A stretch of 53,277 bases of DNA from Candidatus Eremiobacterota bacterium (GCA_019235885.1 JAFAKB010000103.1:1-53277); one strand, 5' to 3'; counted from the first letter of the stretch, positions 24,978 through 33,903 are shown. Notes: generated from the sequence alone by a model not told the origin. Numbers and translations are program-made.

Positions 24978-25054
24978 CGGGCAGTGGCGCAGCTTGGTAG
25001 CGCATCAGTCTGGGGGACTGGGGGTCGCAGGTTCAAATCCTGTCTGCCCGACCA
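24978..25054 (+). tRNA. tRNA-Pro, anticodon GGG
   Basis: A 77-base cloverleaf: the acceptor stem CGGGCAG pairs with CTGCCCG. The anticodon arm is TCAGT/ACTGG with the seven-base loop CTGGGGG, giving anticodon GGG (codon CCC). The T arm contains GTTCAAATC, and CCA is encoded. The first pair C1-G72 is typical of bacterial proline tRNA. Confidence 0.97.
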
Positions 25055-25141
25055 ACGACGACGAGGGTTTGCACGCAGCGAACCCTTTTCGTTTTCCGCA
25101 CCGCGAACATTTTGGAATCTCCACCGCCTCTCTTGTCTCAG

Positions 25142-25711
25142 ATGGTATCGCTCCTCGAGCCGCGCGCGCCTCGGCGCCGCGTCGACCCCGAGCTCGTGCT
25201 CGCCGCGATGCGGCGCGAGCCCGCCGCCGCCGACCGGCTCGTCGCCGCGATCTGGCCGGCGTGCTTTCGTCTCGCGGCGAGCGCCACCGGCGATCGTGGG
25301 CTCGCGCAGGACGCCGCGCAGGAAGCATGCGCGCTCGTCGTTCGCAAGGTCCACGGGCTGCGCAACACCGACGCGTTCGACGCCTGGCTGTACCGCATCG
25401 TCATGCGCGAGGCCTCGCGCGTGCGGCGCGGACACTGGTTCAACCCGGAGCAGCTCGTCGAACCGGCGGCCGGCGAAAGCGGCACCGCGGCGCTCGATGT
25501 GTGGCGCGCGCTGGCGGCGCTGCCGCCGGAGCTGCGCGACGTCACCGTGCTGTTCTATTTCGACGACCTGCGCAGCGAAGAGATCGCCGCGATCCTGGGC
25601 GTTCGGCATCCGACCGTGCGCACGCGCCTGGCGCGCGCCCGGGAACGGCTGCGCGGTCTGCTCGCGGACTACCGCCCATATCCGCTGAGGGAGGCGCACC
25701 GTGCCGTTTGA
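25142..25711 (+). CDS. ECF-type sigma-70 family RNA polymerase sigma factor
   Basis: 189 residues from ATG 25142 (a TTG at 25112 would add ten). Region 2 spans about residues 35-105 (FRLAASATGDRGLAQDAAQE, AWLYRIVMREASRVRR) and region 4 about 125-180 (LPPELRDVTVLFYFDDLRSE, EIAAILGVRHPTVRTRLARA). It lacks regions 1 and 3, as extracytoplasmic-function sigmas do. The last 11 bases overlap the start of a membrane gene that is probably its anti-sigma factor. It begins 87 bases after tRNA-Pro. Its regulon cannot be deduced here. Confidence 0.9.
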   Translation: MVSLLEPRAPRRRVDPELVLAAMRREPAAADRLVAAIWPACFRLAASATGDRGLAQDAAQEACALVVRKVHGLRNTDAFDAWLYRIVMREASRVRRGHWFNPEQLVEPAAGESGTAALDVWRALAALPPELRDVTVLFYFDDLRSEEIAAILGVRHPTVRTRLARARERLRGLLADYRPYPLREAHRAV

Positions 25712-26786
25712 TTTCGCAACGAGCGGTCGCCACGCGCGCGAGCAGATCGCCGTTCCCGCCGTGCCGCTCGAGACGATCGCCCGGCGGGCGGAGCGGCAGC
25801 GCGCGCGCTCGCGAGCTCACGCGCTCGCCGCGGCAGCCGGCGTGCTCGTCGCCGGCGCCGTTGCCGTCGGCACGGGAGCTGGCGCGCGGATCTTGGATAC
25901 GGTACACGTCTGGTTGGGCGGAGGCCACGCGGCGATCCGAACCTCGTCGGTCTCCGGAACGCGCTGGCCCACGCGCGAGGAGTTTCGCCGCGCGATCGCG
26001 GGCGCGACGTTCCCGGTGCGGCTGCCGGTCGGGCTTCCGCCGAACGCGCGCGTCGTGTTCGTGTGGGCCATGCCCGCGACGCATCCGAGCGCGATAACCC
26101 TGGAATATCGGGCTCAAAACCAGGCGAAACCGCTCAGCTTCTTGCTGGCCGATCCCTCGGTCGTCGACGTCGGGCGGCAGCTGCTCGCAGTGACCGCGCC
26201 TAACGCCGCGGTCTATGACTGGCGGTCCGGCGACGAAGTGGTCTCCATCCCGAAAGACGAGATCGACGCCGCCGGCGCCGACCGGCTCAAAGCGTCGATG
26301 GCGCAGACGACGCCCCAGGCATCGCTGGCCGCAACCGATGCGATGCTTGCAACCGTCGCGGTGCTCGGCGATGCCGACCACATCACGCTCGCGGAACACT
26401 ATCGTGCCGCCGCAGGCCCGAACGCACTCGTCGGCACGCAAACGGCACGGACGATCGCATCGCTGGCGGCGCGCGGGCTTCCGATGCGCGACAGGCGGCA
26501 CCTAGTCGTCACGAACCTTCACTACGCGCACGGAGAGCCCGACTATGCGCGGACGAGGAACTCGTTTGCGGGCAGCATCGCGGTCTCCGCGGGCGGCGTG
26601 CGCGCGCTCGCCGCGACGCTGCGCGCGCGCGGCGTCGCATCCGGCGGCGACTGCGCGTGCGAGCTTCTCTACAGCCGCCCCGACGCGCGCGCAGCATATC
26701 GCATCGTCGTCATCCCGCTGCGAGGCTCGGGCGTTCGCACCTACGCGGTCGACCCGAAAACGTACGCGGTGCGAGCCGCGACCTAG
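25701..26786 (+). CDS. Probable anti-sigma factor or sigma-linked single-pass membrane protein
   Basis: 361 residues from GTG 25701, preceded by GGGAGG inside the sigma gene. The order is a cytosolic ~40 residues, one transmembrane helix (ALAAAAGVLVAGAVAVGTGA, about 41-60), then a ~300-residue extracytoplasmic domain with few motifs and a single Cys pair (GGDCACELL). The overlap with the ECF gene and the in/TM/out topology are those of ECF anti-sigma proteins; a zinc anti-sigma motif (HxxxCxxC) is absent from the cytosolic part. It should hold the sigma factor at the membrane until an envelope signal arrives. This is inference from context. Confidence 0.75.
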   Translation: MPFDFATSGRHAREQIAVPAVPLETIARRAERQRARSRAHALAAAAGVLVAGAVAVGTGAGARILDTVHVWLGGGHAAIRTSSVSGTRWPTREEFRRAIAGATFPVRLPVGLPPNARVVFVWAMPATHPSAITLEYRAQNQAKPLSFLLADPSVVDVGRQLLAVTAPNAAVYDWRSGDEVVSIPKDEIDAAGADRLKASMAQTTPQASLAATDAMLATVAVLGDADHITLAEHYRAAAGPNALVGTQTARTIASLAARGLPMRDRRHLVVTNLHYAHGEPDYARTRNSFAGSIAVSAGGVRALAATLRARGVASGGDCACELLYSRPDARAAYRIVVIPLRGSGVRTYAVDPKTYAVRAAT

Positions 26787-26819
26787 CCGAAAAAGAAACG
26801 AGAGCCCGCCGGCCTAAGC

Positions 26820-27134
26820 CTACTTCGTGCGGCCGGACTTCCTCGCGCCGGCGCGCCTGGCGCCGCCCACCGCGTCCTTGAGTCCTTTGCCGGGCGTGAA
26901 CGCCGGCACTTTGCGCGCTGCGATCTTCAACACCTCACCCGTTTGCGGATTGCGTCCGGTGCGCGCCCGGCGCTCGCGGACGACGAAGCTTCCGAACGGG
27001 ATCAGCTGAACCTTTTCGCCCTGCTTGAGGGCGGTTGTGATCTCGTCGAGGATCAAATCGACGATCTCTCCGGCCTGACGTTTCGAGAGCTCGTGCTCGT
27101 TGGCCAAATTGTCCACGATGTCGGCTTTGGTCAC
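26820..27134 (-). CDS. HU-family DNA-binding protein
   Basis: 104 residues from GTG 27134 (TKADIVDNLANEHELSKRQA), with the HU core PFGSFVVRERRARTGRNPQTGE and FTPGKGLKDAVGG and only a short basic tail (RRAGARKSGRTK). A TTG at 27152 would add six residues not typical of HU. It binds and bends DNA as a dimer and may heterodimerise with the tailed HU at 22536-22967. It converges with the sigma/anti-sigma pair. Confidence 0.93.
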   Translation of the reverse strand: MTKADIVDNLANEHELSKRQAGEIVDLILDEITTALKQGEKVQLIPFGSFVVRERRARTGRNPQTGEVLKIAARKVPAFTPGKGLKDAVGGARRAGARKSGRTK

Positions 27135-27287
27135 TGTTTCGCTGTACCTCAATGAGAACGTCGTAGCGGCGCGGTTTCGTACGCCCGCGCGACCGCTCGC
27201 TCGGGAGGATACGCTTGCACGCCGCCTGCTCCTTCCGACCGGCGAGCGCGCGCAACGGCCGAATCCCGCGCACGGTTAAGGGAAGGA

Positions 27288-28181
27288 ATGGATCGCATCG
27301 TCACCGCCTCGGCCGCGCGCGGCACCGTTTCGCTCGCGGCCGGGATCACGACGGAGCTCGTCCGCGAGGCGCGGGAACGTCACGACCTCGCGCCCACCGC
27401 AAGCGCGGCGGTCGGCCGCCTGCTGACCGCGGCGGCGCTTCTCGGCGCCTCGCTGAGCGGCCGCGAGCGGCTCACGCTGCAGATCGTCGGCGACGGCCCG
27501 ATCGGCGCGATCACCGCCGATGCGTGGAGCACCGGCGAGCACGCCGTCGGCGCGCGCGCGTACGCGCGCAACGGCCGCGCCGATCTGCCGCTGAACGCGC
27601 GCGGCAAGTTCGACGTCGCGCGCGTCGTCGGAAACGGCAAGCTGCAGGTGACGAAGACGTACGAGGTGGGACAGCCGTACAGCGGGATCGTTCCGCTCGC
27701 GACCGGCGAGATCGGCGACGACGTCGCCGCATACCTGGCGAACTCCGAACAGATTCCCAGCGTCGTCGCGCTCGGCGTGCTCGCCGATCCGAACGGGATT
27801 CGCGCCGCCGGCGGCGTGATCGCGCAGGTGCAGCCCGGCGCCGACGACGCGACGGTCGCCGCGCTCGAGCGCAACGCCTCGCAGATGCCCCCGGTGACGA
27901 CGCAGATCGTCGAAGGCGCCGACGAGCACGCGCTCTTGCGCGCCGTCGCCGGCGACTTGGGACTGAACGTCTTCGACGAGTACCGGACGGCGTTCGACTG
28001 CCGCTGCACGCGCGCCAAAGTCGAGACGGCGCTGCTGGGGCTGGGCAAGGACGAGCTGGCGAAGATCGCGCGCGAGCAGCCGCACACCGAGGCGACGTGC
28101 GACTTCTGCGGCGAGAGCTACGTGCTCAGCGCCGACGACGTGCGCGGGCTCGCCGAGCGCGCATCGAGCGGCTCAGCCTGA
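27288..28181 (+). CDS. hslO: Redox-regulated chaperone Hsp33
   Basis: 297 residues, normal length. The C-terminal zinc-binding switch is complete: Cys238-x-Cys240 (FDCRC) and Cys271-x-x-Cys274 (CDFC). The N-terminal substrate-binding domain shows GDGPIGAITADA and VGNGKLQVTK. Oxidation releases zinc, forms disulfides and activates holdase activity against unfolded proteins in the cytosol. AAGGGAAGGA provides the ribosome site for ATG 27288. It is monocistronic and convergent with the zinc-ribbon gene, 4 bases apart. Confidence 0.96.
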   Translation: MDRIVTASAARGTVSLAAGITTELVREARERHDLAPTASAAVGRLLTAAALLGASLSGRERLTLQIVGDGPIGAITADAWSTGEHAVGARAYARNGRADLPLNARGKFDVARVVGNGKLQVTKTYEVGQPYSGIVPLATGEIGDDVAAYLANSEQIPSVVALGVLADPNGIRAAGGVIAQVQPGADDATVAALERNASQMPPVTTQIVEGADEHALLRAVAGDLGLNVFDEYRTAFDCRCTRAKVETALLGLGKDELAKIAREQPHTEATCDFCGESYVLSADDVRGLAERASSGSA

Positions 28182-28185
28182 CGGC

Positions 28186-28452
28186 TTAGCGGCGCTTCGC
28201 GCCCGGCCCGGCGGCGGCTTCGGGGCCTGCCGTCTTGGCGCCGCCGATCCGCGGGCGGAACTCTTCGGCGATCCGGCCGCGCCCGAGGTTCGTGTACCAC
28301 CAGCCGCACTCGCAGCGCACCGGCGGACCCTGCTCGACCGGGTAGCGGTAGACGCGCCCGCAGCGCGGACAGGTGAAGGTCGGGCCGTCGATCCGGCCGG
28401 CCGGAGTGTACGTTTTGGGGGCCGCCGAGGCCGCCGGACGATGCGTCGCCAT
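28186..28452 (-). CDS. Small zinc-ribbon-like protein
   Basis: 88 residues. The centre carries CPRCG and, about 20 residues later, CECGWWYTN, a CxxC...CxC arrangement suggesting one zinc site. Flanks are basic and Gly/Ala/Pro-rich with a Lys-Arg-Arg C-terminus. It could be a small RNA- or DNA-binding protein. It lies 18 bases downstream of tyrS on the same strand as the last gene of the gat-mutS2-tyrS unit. Family not recognised. Confidence 0.75.
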   Translation of the reverse strand: MATHRPAASAAPKTYTPAGRIDGPTFTCPRCGRVYRYPVEQGPPVRCECGWWYTNLGRGRIAEEFRPRIGGAKTAGPEAAAGPGAKRR

Positions 28453-28470
28453 GCTGCTTCCTGTCGGTTT

Positions 28471-29673
28471 TTAAGGAATGATTCGGACGAACTTGCGCGA
28501 GCCGACCTGCAGGACCGCCGGAGCGCTCGCGCTCCAGCGCGCCGCGGGATCGGTGACCGGCGCGCCGTCGATTTTCACGCCGCCTTCCGCGATCAGCCGC
28601 TGCGCGGCCCGCTTGGACTCCGCGAACTTCGCCGCGACGACGAGATCCGCCAGCTTGTCGCGCCCGTCGAGCCGCAGCTCCGGCATCTCGGCGGGGATCT
28701 CGCCGCGCTGGATCGTGCGCTCGAACCACTCGCGCGCCGCGCGCGCCGCATCCGTCCCGTGATAGCGCGCGACCAGGTCCTCGGCGATGCGCTTCTTCTC
28801 GTCCATCGGCGAGACGGCGCCGGTCTCCAGCCCGTCGCGCAGCCGCTCGACCTCTTCCGCCGGGCGAAAGACGGCCAGCCGCGCGTACTCCGGCAGCACG
28901 TGATCGGGGATGCGCATCGTCTTGCCGAACATGTCGTTCGGCGGATCGGTCAGCGCGATGTGGTTGCCGGTCGACTTCGACATCTTCTTCACGCCGTCGA
29001 TCCCGACCAGCAGCGGCGCGGTGATGCAGATCTCCGGCTCCTGCCCGAAATGCGTCTGGTACGGGCGGCTGATCAGCAAGTTGAAGAGCTGATCGGAACC
29101 GCCCAGCTCGACGTCGACGTGCATCGCGACCGAGTCGTACGCGACCGCGACCGGGTAGACGAACTCGTGCAGCGCGATCGGCGTCCCGCCTTCGTAGCGC
29201 TGTTTGAAGTCGTTGCGCTCGAGCATCTGCGCGACGGTGGTGAGCGAGAGCAGCTTGTAGATCTCCGAGAAGGTCAGCTTGGAGAGCCATTCGCTGTTGT
29301 AGACCAAGCGCACGCGCGACATGTCGAGCACCTTGCCGGCTTGCTCGGCGTAGGTTTTCATGTTGGCGGCGATCTGCGCGTCGCTCAGGGGTGGGCGCAG
29401 CGCGTTGCGGCCGCTCGGATCGCCGATCCGCGCGGTGAAGTCGCCGATCAGCAGGATCACGTCGTGGCCGTCGTCGACGAACCGCTGCAGCAGCCGCAGC
29501 ACGACGGCGTGCCCGACGTGCAAATCCGGCGAGGTGGGGTCAAGCCCGAGGTACACGCGCAGCGGTTTTCCGCGCTCGAGGCGCTGCGCGAGCTCGGCGA
29601 GCGTCTCGACGTGGTCGCAGCCTTCGGTCAGAAATTCCGCGCGCTCGCGCGCAGAGCGAAATTTGGTCGTCAT
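28471..29673 (-). CDS. tyrS: Tyrosyl-tRNA synthetase
   Basis: 400 residues, class I aminoacyl-tRNA synthetase of the shorter (TyrRS type 2) group. HVGH (residues 52-55) is the HIGH motif, KMSKS is at 230-234, the tyrosine pocket segment GLDPTSPDLHVGH is visible, and an S4 RNA-binding domain covers about 335-400. It attaches tyrosine to tRNA-Tyr. Its ATG overlaps the mutS2 stop (29670-29673), so the two are coupled. Nothing is missing. Confidence 0.97.
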   Translation of the reverse strand: MTTKFRSARERAEFLTEGCDHVETLAELAQRLERGKPLRVYLGLDPTSPDLHVGHAVVLRLLQRFVDDGHDVILLIGDFTARIGDPSGRNALRPPLSDAQIAANMKTYAEQAGKVLDMSRVRLVYNSEWLSKLTFSEIYKLLSLTTVAQMLERNDFKQRYEGGTPIALHEFVYPVAVAYDSVAMHVDVELGGSDQLFNLLISRPYQTHFGQEPEICITAPLLVGIDGVKKMSKSTGNHIALTDPPNDMFGKTMRIPDHVLPEYARLAVFRPAEEVERLRDGLETGAVSPMDEKKRIAEDLVARYHGTDAARAAREWFERTIQRGEIPAEMPELRLDGRDKLADLVVAAKFAESKRAAQRLIAEGGVKIDGAPVTDPAARWSASAPAVLQVGSRKFVRIIP

Positions 29674-32066
29674 GCGGTCGGCGAGCGCAGTTCAAAGACC
29701 GTTACCCCACCGCCTCCCTCGTCGGCGTTTCCGTAGCGGACGTTCTGCACGAAAGGGTGCGCCTTCAGATACTGCTGCAAGCCCTTGCCGAGCAGGCCGG
29801 TGCCCTTGCCGTGGATCAGCCGCAGCGGCGAGTGGCCGAGCATGATCGCGTCGTCGATCCAGCGCTCGACCAGCGGCTCGGCCTCGACGAACCGCTTGCC
29901 GCGCACGTCGATCTCCGTCTGCGCGCTCGACGCCACGTCCAGCGTAGCGTCACCCTGAGCTTGTCGAAGCGCGCGCTTTCCGGCCGGCCCACCGGACGAT
30001 GCGCCGGCGCGGCGGCGCAGCTCGCTTTTCGGAACGGTCATGCGCAGCGCGCCGATCTGCACCAGCGCGTTCTCGCCGAGGTCTTCGAGGATTGTGCCGT
30101 CCTGCTCCCAGGCGGCGACGTGAACGCGGTCGCCGGCGCCGACCGGCGCTTGCGCATCGCTTTCGCGCGCGCGTTGCGGTCGCGCTTCGAGGCCCAGCTC
30201 GCGGTGCATCTGGTCGAGCGTGCGCGCCAGCAGGTCCGCTTGGCCCGGCGTGACGCGCGGCGCACGCGCGGCGCGCTCGGTCCGCTCAGCGGCGCGGCGC
30301 TCGAGCTCCGCGGTGAAGCGGCGCAGCGTCTCGGCGAGCTCGGCGTCGGCGCGCTTGGCGAGCTCGCGCCGCTCGCGGTCGAGCGCCTCGGCGCGGCGGC
30401 GCGCGTTGTCCTCGAGCGAGCGCAGGTGCGCGCGCTCGCGGTCGAGCTGCTCGCGCTCGCGCGTCGCGCGAACGCGCTCTTCGCTCACCTCGGCGAGCGC
30501 GCGCTCGTAGTCGCGTTCCTGCGAGCCCAACACGTCCTGCGCGCGCGCGACGACCTTGGGATCGAGCCGCATCCGGCGCGCCAGCGCGAAGGCGAGCGAT
30601 TGTCCGGGCGAGCCCACGTCGAGCTGATAGGTCGGCTCGTACGTGTCGGGATCGAAGCGCACGCTCGCGTTCGCGACGTGCGCGTGGTCGGCGCCGAACA
30701 GCTTCAGCTCGGTCGCGTGCGTCGTGGCGAGAACGCGCGCGCCGCGCTCGAGAAACCGCTCGAGCACGGCGACGGCGAGCGCGGCGCCGGCGTTCGGCTC
30801 GGTTCCGCTGCCGATCTCGTCGATGAGGATCAGCGTGCGGTCGTTGGCGGCGTCGACGATCTCGGCGAGCCGGCGCAGGTGCGCGGAGAACGTCGAGGCG
30901 TTCTGCGCGATCGACTGCTCGTCGCCGATGTCGGTGCAGACGCGCTCGAACCGCCCGATCGTCGCCGCCGCGGCCGGGACGTGCAATCCGCACGCCGCCA
31001 TCGCGACCGCGAGCCCGACCAGCTTGAGCGCGACGGTCTTCCCGCCCATGTTCGGCCCGGAGACGATCAGGATGCGGATCTCCTCGTCGAGCCGGACCGA
31101 CTGCGGCACGGCGCGCTCGTCCAGCAGCGGATGGCGCCCATCGGAAAGATCGATCACCGCCGCCTCGACCAGCTCGGGCGCGACCGCCTGCATGCGGTGC
31201 GCGACGCTCGCGCGCGCGGCGGCGAGATCGAGCTCGACGTAGACGTCCACGTCGGTGCCGATTTGGGCCGCTTCGTTCGCGATGAGCGAGGAAAGCTCGC
31301 CGAGGATGCGCGCGATCTCCACCTCTTCTTGCACGCGCAGCGCGCGCACGCGGTTGTTCGCTTCGAGCGATTCGAGCGGCTCGACGAACAGCGTCTGCCC
31401 CGACGAGCTGGTGTCGTGGACGATCCCTTGGATCTCGCCGGAGAACTCTGCCTTGACCGGAACGACGTAGCGCCCGTCGCGCATCGTGACGATCGCGTCC
31501 TGAATCGCGCGCGCGTATTTAGCCGAGCGGGTGATGGCGGCGGCGCGGTCGCGCGCGTCGTCCTGGGCTTGCTGCATCGAGCGGCGAATCCGCGCCAGCG
31601 CCGGCGAGGCGCGGTCGAGGATCGTGCCGCGCTCGTCGATCGCGTCGTGCACGCGGTGCACGATCTGCGGCAGCGCGCGAAACGGCGCGCAGCGCTCGCG
31701 CAGCAGCGGAACGTCCAGCTCGGCTTCCCGCACCGCTTTGACCGCCGCCGCGGCGGCGGCGAGCGCATCGGCGACCGAGCGCAATTCGCGGGCCGGCAGG
31801 GCCACGCCGCGCGCTGCGGTCGCGACCGCTTCGTCCACGTCGTCGATCCGCTGCATCGAGAAGCCGGCGTCCTGCATCAGCGCGCGCATCTCGCTCGTCT
31901 CGCCGACCAGCCGCCGCACGCGGGCGAAGTCCGTCGTCGGCTCGCACGCCAGCGCCAGCGCCTGCGAGCGCGGCGCATGCGTCTGCCCCGCATACCGCTC
32001 CCGAATCCGCTGAAAATCCAGAACCTCGAGCCCGCGCTCGTCGATCAGCGCGCCGTACTGGGGCAT
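29670..32066 (-). CDS. mutS2: MutS2 family ATPase/endonuclease
   Basis: 798 residues. It lacks the mismatch-recognition domain of MutS. It has a core/clamp region, the ATPase with Walker A GPNMGGKT (337-344) and Walker B LILIDEIGSGTEP (about 410), a long Glu/Arg-rich coiled coil (about 510-600), and a C-terminal Smr domain (EIDVRGKRF to HGKGTGLLGKGL). MutS2 proteins act on recombination intermediates or collided ribosomes depending on the species; which applies here is unknown. Residues ~699-706 (LRQAQGDA), in the linker before Smr, come from the dispersed repeat. The gene starts 3 bases after the gatB stop. Confidence 0.95.
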   Translation of the reverse strand: MPQYGALIDERGLEVLDFQRIRERYAGQTHAPRSQALALACEPTTDFARVRRLVGETSEMRALMQDAGFSMQRIDDVDEAVATAARGVALPARELRSVADALAAAAAAVKAVREAELDVPLLRERCAPFRALPQIVHRVHDAIDERGTILDRASPALARIRRSMQQAQDDARDRAAAITRSAKYARAIQDAIVTMRDGRYVVPVKAEFSGEIQGIVHDTSSSGQTLFVEPLESLEANNRVRALRVQEEVEIARILGELSSLIANEAAQIGTDVDVYVELDLAAARASVAHRMQAVAPELVEAAVIDLSDGRHPLLDERAVPQSVRLDEEIRILIVSGPNMGGKTVALKLVGLAVAMAACGLHVPAAAATIGRFERVCTDIGDEQSIAQNASTFSAHLRRLAEIVDAANDRTLILIDEIGSGTEPNAGAALAVAVLERFLERGARVLATTHATELKLFGADHAHVANASVRFDPDTYEPTYQLDVGSPGQSLAFALARRMRLDPKVVARAQDVLGSQERDYERALAEVSEERVRATREREQLDRERAHLRSLEDNARRRAEALDRERRELAKRADAELAETLRRFTAELERRAAERTERAARAPRVTPGQADLLARTLDQMHRELGLEARPQRARESDAQAPVGAGDRVHVAAWEQDGTILEDLGENALVQIGALRMTVPKSELRRRAGASSGGPAGKRALRQAQGDATLDVASSAQTEIDVRGKRFVEAEPLVERWIDDAIMLGHSPLRLIHGKGTGLLGKGLQQYLKAHPFVQNVRYGNADEGGGGVTVFELRSPTA
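29949..29971. repeat. Dispersed 23-bp repeat, copy 3
   Basis: Same core CTGAGCTTGTCGAAG as copies at 3376-3398 and 7870-7892. It is inserted in frame in the non-conserved linker between the MutS2 coiled coil and Smr domain. Confidence 0.85.
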
Positions 32067-32069
32067 GAC

Positions 32070-33572
32070 TTATTCGCGGAGCTTCTCCTTCAGCAACTCT
32101 TGTGCTAAGGCCGGGTTTGCTTTGCCGCGAGAGGCTTTCATCACCGCGCCGGTGAGGAAGCCGAGGACGTTCGTTTTGCCGGCTTTGTAGTCGGCGGCGA
32201 CTTTCGGGTTGGCGGCGAGGACTTCGTCGACGATCGCTGCGACAGCGCCGCGGTCGCTGACCTGGGCCAGGCCTTCACGCTCGACGATCGCCTTCGCCGA
32301 GCCGCCTTCCGTCCACAGCGTTTCGAGGACTTGCTTCGCGGCTTTCGAGTTGATCGCGTTCGAGCTCGTCAGCGCGACCAGCTCGGCGAGCGATTCCGGC
32401 GTCACCTTGCCGCGTACGACGTGCGTGCCGCTCTCGTTCGCCAGGCGCGCGAGGTCGCCCAGGACGAACGCGACGACGCCTTTCCCATCGCCGTTCGCAG
32501 CGCGCACCGCGCGGTCGAACCAGGCGGCGAGCGCGTGGTCTTCGACGAGTTGCGTCGCGCGCTTCGTATCGAGCGCGTAGTCGTCGACGTAGCGCAGGTA
32601 GCGTTCGTACGGAATCTCCGGCAGCGACGCGCGCACGCGCTCGATCATCTCCGGCGTGACGTCAAGCGGGACGAGGTCTGGGTCGGGGAAGTAGCGGTAG
32701 TCGTGCGCCTGTTCTTTCGAGCGCTGGCTGTGGGTGACGCCGGCGGCCTCGTCCCAGCCGCGCGTCTCCTGGATCACGCGGCCGCCGCTCTCCACCACCG
32801 CGATCTGCCGCGCGATCTCCGACTCGATCGCGCGCCGCACGCTGCGGAAGGAGTTCATGTTCTTGATCTCGGCTTTGGTGCCGAGCCCGGTCTCGCCGCG
32901 CTTGCGGATCGACACGTTGGCGTCGCAGCGCAGCGAGCCTTCCTCCATCTTCACGTCGCTCACGCCGAGCTCGCGGAACGTGCGCGCCAGCGTTTCGAGG
33001 TACGCCACCGCTTCCTCGGCGCTGCGGATGTCCGGCTCCGAGACGCACTCCATCAGCGGCACGCCGGCGCGGTTGAAATCGACGAGCGAACCGGTCGACG
33101 CGGCGAGCCGCCCGTCGGCGCTGCCCACGTGTGTCGACTTGCCCGTGTCTTCTTCTAAATGAATGCGGGTGAGGCGGCACTCGCGCCGCGTGCCGTCTTC
33201 CAGCCAGTAGCGCACGACGCCGCCGACCGTGAGCGGCATGTCGTACTGCGAGATCTGGTAGTTCTTCGGCATGTCCGGATAGAAGTAGTTCTTCCGGTCG
33301 AACTTCGAGTGCGGCGGAATCGTCGCGCCGAACGCCAAGCCGGCGCGGAACATGTGCTCGATCGCGGCCGCATTCGGCACCGGCAGCGCTCCCGGCAGCG
33401 CCAAGCACACCGGGCACACGTTGGTGTTCGGCTCGCCGCCGAACGCGTTCGGACACCCACAAAACATCTTGCTCACGGTCTTGAGCTCAACGTGGCACTC
33501 GATCCCGATCACAGCTTCGTACTTGTCGAGCAACTGTGCCGTAACGACGGCGTCCTCGGCAACGGTAGACAT
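32070..33572 (-). CDS. gatB: Aspartyl/glutamyl-tRNA(Asn/Gln) amidotransferase subunit B
   Basis: 500 residues from ATG 33572. It shows the GatB signatures YEAVIGIECHVELKT, the Cys set CGCPNAFGG/NTNVCPVCLALPG, YFYPDMPKNYQISQYDMP, HLEEDTGKS and DFNRAGVPLMECVSEPDI, and the C-terminal helical YqeY-like tail ending KANPALAQELLKEKLRE. GatB binds the misacylated tRNA and activates it with ATP. It starts 1 base after the mazF-like stop, so it depends on read-through from the gatCA-mazEF transcript or an internal promoter. The longer frame reaching 33752 runs through mazF and is rejected. Confidence 0.97.
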   Translation of the reverse strand: MSTVAEDAVVTAQLLDKYEAVIGIECHVELKTVSKMFCGCPNAFGGEPNTNVCPVCLALPGALPVPNAAAIEHMFRAGLAFGATIPPHSKFDRKNYFYPDMPKNYQISQYDMPLTVGGVVRYWLEDGTRRECRLTRIHLEEDTGKSTHVGSADGRLAASTGSLVDFNRAGVPLMECVSEPDIRSAEEAVAYLETLARTFRELGVSDVKMEEGSLRCDANVSIRKRGETGLGTKAEIKNMNSFRSVRRAIESEIARQIAVVESGGRVIQETRGWDEAAGVTHSQRSKEQAHDYRYFPDPDLVPLDVTPEMIERVRASLPEIPYERYLRYVDDYALDTKRATQLVEDHALAAWFDRAVRAANGDGKGVVAFVLGDLARLANESGTHVVRGKVTPESLAELVALTSSNAINSKAAKQVLETLWTEGGSAKAIVEREGLAQVSDRGAVAAIVDEVLAANPKVAADYKAGKTNVLGFLTGAVMKASRGKANPALAQELLKEKLRE

Positions 33573-33573
33573 A

Positions 33574-33903
33574 TTAGGTGATGATTTCCCTGACAATATC
33601 GGCAACCCGGCCGACGAGCTCATCCGGTGCTTTGCCGGCGGACGCGGCACGCCGTGCGCGCCAGTCGAGCGCTCGCATTTGGTGTGCCAAGACCGATCCG
33701 CGGACCGGCAAATCGTTCGGCAGCGCGATCTCGAACGCATTTCGCGCCTCACGTGTCGTCACCGGCGCCACAAACGCGACACCGAACGCTTCATTGAACG
33801 GCGCGGGGGAAAGCACGAGCGCGGGCCGCCGCTTCATCTGTTCATGCCCTGCCTGCGGATTGAAGTTGACGATGATGAAATCGCCGCGATCGGGCGTCGT
33901 CAT
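33574..33903 (-). CDS. MazF/PemK-family endoribonuclease toxin
   Basis: 109 residues. It has the MazF core RGDFIIVNFNPQAGHEQMKR, RPALVLS, VAFVAPVTTR and the C-terminal VGRVADIVREII. The Arg-x-Pro-Ala-Leu-Val segment and the Thr-Thr in PVTT align with the catalytic region of MazF, which cleaves mRNA. It starts directly after the stop of a MazE-like antitoxin. It is embedded between gatA and gatB, an unusual location. Confidence 0.92.
   Translation of the reverse strand: MTTPDRGDFIIVNFNPQAGHEQMKRRPALVLSPAPFNEAFGVAFVAPVTTREARNAFEIALPNDLPVRGSVLAHQMRALDWRARRAASAGKAPDELVGRVADIVREIIT

Noticed and set aside
33573-33752. N-terminal extension of GatB
   Set aside because: The extension reads through the mazF coding region in another frame and has no GatB similarity; ATG 33572 begins the family-typical N-terminus.
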